Source of the DNA: a virus
Strand: one strand, 5' to 3'
Length of the DNA: 23,130 bases
Virus record (IMG/VR): IMGVR_UViG_3300036945_000253
Span: 1 to 23,130 of that record
Within the stretch, counting starts at the first letter, position 1. Each line of letters opens with the position of its first letter. The notes beneath the pieces were generated by a model. That model saw only the letters and a list, made by a program, of their open reading frames with translations, had not been told where the DNA came from and made no database searches. Position numbers and translations under genes: made by a program. Below are positions 21,808 through 23,130 of the stretch, piece by piece.

Positions 21808-22736
21808 TAGATTACCGCCATGTTAGTAGACTTGTACTCATCAAGGAGTTTGTCTACGTAGAAATTACCTGTCCCTCTGAAAGCTAGTTTTGAGAACTGC
21901 ATATCTGTATCACCGAATGAAACGCTATTAACGTATCTGGCTCTCCAAATATTATCCTTACCAAAATAATCTTTCATTAGCATAATTACAGCTGCCTGTA
22001 CTTTTTCTGGTACGCTCTTATATCCAAATACGCCTGTTACGTCATATCTATATCCGCCATAAAAGCTTCCAGTAGAAGGATATACGATATCTTTCTTTCC
22101 ACCCTCATTAATGTCATCATCAGAGATGATTCTAAGAGAATGATTTGTGTCTGTAATTTCTACAGAATGACTAAATAGATTAATATTATTTGTTCTATCA
22201 ATAACTACCTTATTATTTTCCTTGATTACGGTATAGGATAGTATTCTTTCCCCCAAGAAAAGGACATCTGCATCCTGCCCATAAGCTGAAACACTTCTTT
22301 CCTTCTTGCCAAAATCTACGCCTGTGTAGTTCTGGACCATAAATCTTGCAAATCTTTCAGCATCTGCTACTTCATGAAACTTTATATAATTAGCTTCACC
22401 TTCATTACGCCCAAGATGAAGCTTGGTATAAGCTTCAGCCAAGGAGATGTATGGAGTTACAACATTGTAGTAGTTTATGCTACTCATAGCATTTCCATCT
22501 ACAGAATAGGTCCATACAGCTTTGATCAACTTATCTGTTAATACATGATTGTCTATGATACGAAATGCGTATTTTCCTTCATCGTCATCCTCTGGAAGAG
22601 CATATCCGCTTGTTAGCAAAACGTCTGTATCGCCATCATAAATGGTAACTGTAGGGTTTAGGTCTGCCAATCTAATTTCATCTTCAACATATATGTCTAG
22701 ATAGATGTCTTGAGTCTGGCCTGTATATAACTCCAT
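21807..22736 (-). CDS. Head-tail connector protein with N-terminal beta domain
   Basis: A 309-residue protein in two parts. Residues 1-93 look like a beta-sandwich (Q-D-I-Y-L-D-I-Y-V-E-D, T-V-T-I-Y-D-G-D-T-D-V, Y-A-F-R-I, A-V-W-T-Y-S-V-D), similar in style to immunoglobulin-like or BppU-type N-terminal domains of phage structural proteins. Residues 94-309 have connector (gp6/Ad1-like) signatures: an S-L-A-E-A-Y helix, A-D-A-E-R-F-A-R-F-M-V-Q-N-Y-T-G near 125-139, strands to about 240, and a C-terminal helix V-P-E-K-V-Q-A-A-V-I-M-L-M-K-D-Y-F. Connectors bind the portal and receive the closure protein. Typical members are shorter, about 100-180 residues, so the N-terminal domain is an addition. 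ATG at 22736 has AAGAG 6 bases upstream. Confidence 0.72.
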   Translation of the reverse strand: MELYTGQTQDIYLDIYVEDEIRLADLNPTVTIYDGDTDVLLTSGYALPEDDDEGKYAFRIIDNHVLTDKLIKAVWTYSVDGNAMSSINYYNVVTPYISLAEAYTKLHLGRNEGEANYIKFHEVADAERFARFMVQNYTGVDFGKKERSVSAYGQDADVLFLGERILSYTVIKENNKVVIDRTNNINLFSHSVEITDTNHSLRIISDDDINEGGKKDIVYPSTGSFYGGYRYDVTGVFGYKSVPEKVQAAVIMLMKDYFGKDNIWRARYVNSVSFGDTDMQFSKLAFRGTGNFYVDKLLDEYKSTNMAVI

Positions 22737-22744
22737 TTATACTC

Positions 22745-23130
22745 TTAGGAGTAGAACTCCTGAGCCTCCTTCGGCGTAGCAAGGCGGAAGCCCTGTTGAG
22801 TATCAAATATTTCTTGTGCCTTCTTCTCGGTCATCACAATAAATGGATTATCCTGAGTAAAAGTAAATTCATTAACATCGTATCTAGGGTTCATTCGTTC
22901 CATCTTTACGAGGACCTGGCCTACCCCTGGAGTCTCTGGAGCTGATTTTGTAACACGCTCATCGACCTCTACATCAGCCTTATCAGCCTCTGTAAACTTA
23001 GCGTACATATCGTAGCTAACACCCTCTTCGGCTAGAAGGGCGATTAAATCTGCTTTATTCTTAGCTGTTTCATGCTCTACGGCAAAGGTCTCAGCTACCT
23101 TACGAAGCTCATCAAGCTTCAAACTACTAA
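22745..23130 (-). CDS. Virion-region protein with possible HeH/SAP-like N-terminus; 5' end outside window
   Basis: The frame is open to the window edge. The first possible start inside is TTG at 23122, which lacks a Shine-Dalgarno, so the real start probably lies upstream. From that codon 125 residues are seen. Residues 1-43 (K-L-D-E-L-R-K-V-A-E ... K-A-D-L-I-A-L-L-A-E-E-G-V) form two short helices in the pattern of HeH, SAP or Rho-N domains, which often bind nucleic acid. Residues 68-125 are a small beta/alpha domain (V-L-V-K-M-E-R-M-N-P-R-Y, F-I-V-M-T-E-K-K-A-Q-E-I-F) ending in A-Q-E-F-Y-S. It lies just upstream of the connector, where capsid accessory genes are usual. It may be a head-completion or capsid-associated protein; the family is not certain. 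Confidence 0.62.
   Translation of the reverse strand, partial: SSLKLDELRKVAETFAVEHETAKNKADLIALLAEEGVSYDMYAKFTEADKADVEVDERVTKSAPETPGVGQVLVKMERMNPRYDVNEFTFTQDNPFIVMTEKKAQEIFDTQQGFRLATPKEAQEFYS

Noticed and set aside
22748-22760. Short inverted repeat GGAGT/ACTCC before the connector gene as a terminator or operator
   Set aside because: Only 5 base pairs with a 3-base loop, no T tract, and it lies in the coding end of the preceding gene.

Overview
The window is the tail module of a long-tailed siphovirus (Caudoviricetes). Every convincing gene is read from the minus strand, so transcription runs from high to low coordinates. The genes are tightly packed, mostly joined by ATGA, TAATG, TGATG or TTGA overlaps. 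The DNA is AT-rich, Shine-Dalgarno sites of the AGGAGG type are common, and promoter-like sites match the TTGACA/TATAAT consensus, so the host is a bacterium with ordinary sigma-70-type promoters. The host group cannot be fixed from the sequence; the style of the chaperone, hub and FN3 fibre genes recalls phages of actinobacteria, but that is only an impression.

Head-to-tail joining (about 23130-20120): a protein with a possible HeH/SAP-like N-terminus, a connector carrying an extra beta-rich N-terminal domain, a head-closure-like protein, a neck-type protein and a tail-terminator-like protein. Tail tube (20120-19320): the major tail protein has a leader with a candidate promoter and a strong Shine-Dalgarno, and is followed by a GC-rich intrinsic terminator. 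The run of T of that terminator overlaps the -35 element of an extended -10 promoter for the next genes. Tail assembly (19292-13066): two chaperone products, a 111-residue protein and a 235-residue -1 frameshift fusion made at a CCCAAATTTG site, then an 1838-residue tape measure protein, which predicts a tail of roughly 275 nm.

Tail tip and fibres (13069-2784): a small distal-tail-like protein, a 1125-residue hub protein with a lectin-like insertion, a 132-residue virion protein, a 317-residue fibre protein with a beta-sandwich, a 1016-residue protein with FN3 domains and a central-fibre region, and a 693-residue chain of Ig-like and FN3-like modules that includes a visible internal duplication. 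These would form the host-recognition end of the tail.

Small accessory genes (2776-643): four small proteins rich in helix or coiled coil (67, 74, 98 and 53 residues), a 136-residue protein with two copies of a surface-protein-like beta repeat, a 195-residue virion-type protein and an 87-residue HNH endonuclease. A metallophosphoesterase follows, cut by the window edge, with its own near-consensus promoter. No tRNA, CRISPR array, integrase or insertion sequence was seen, and no stretch above 300 bases lacks a gene. I recognised no lysis gene. I did not find a clearly new biological system; the most interesting signals are the recoding site and the transcriptional punctuation around the major tail gene.
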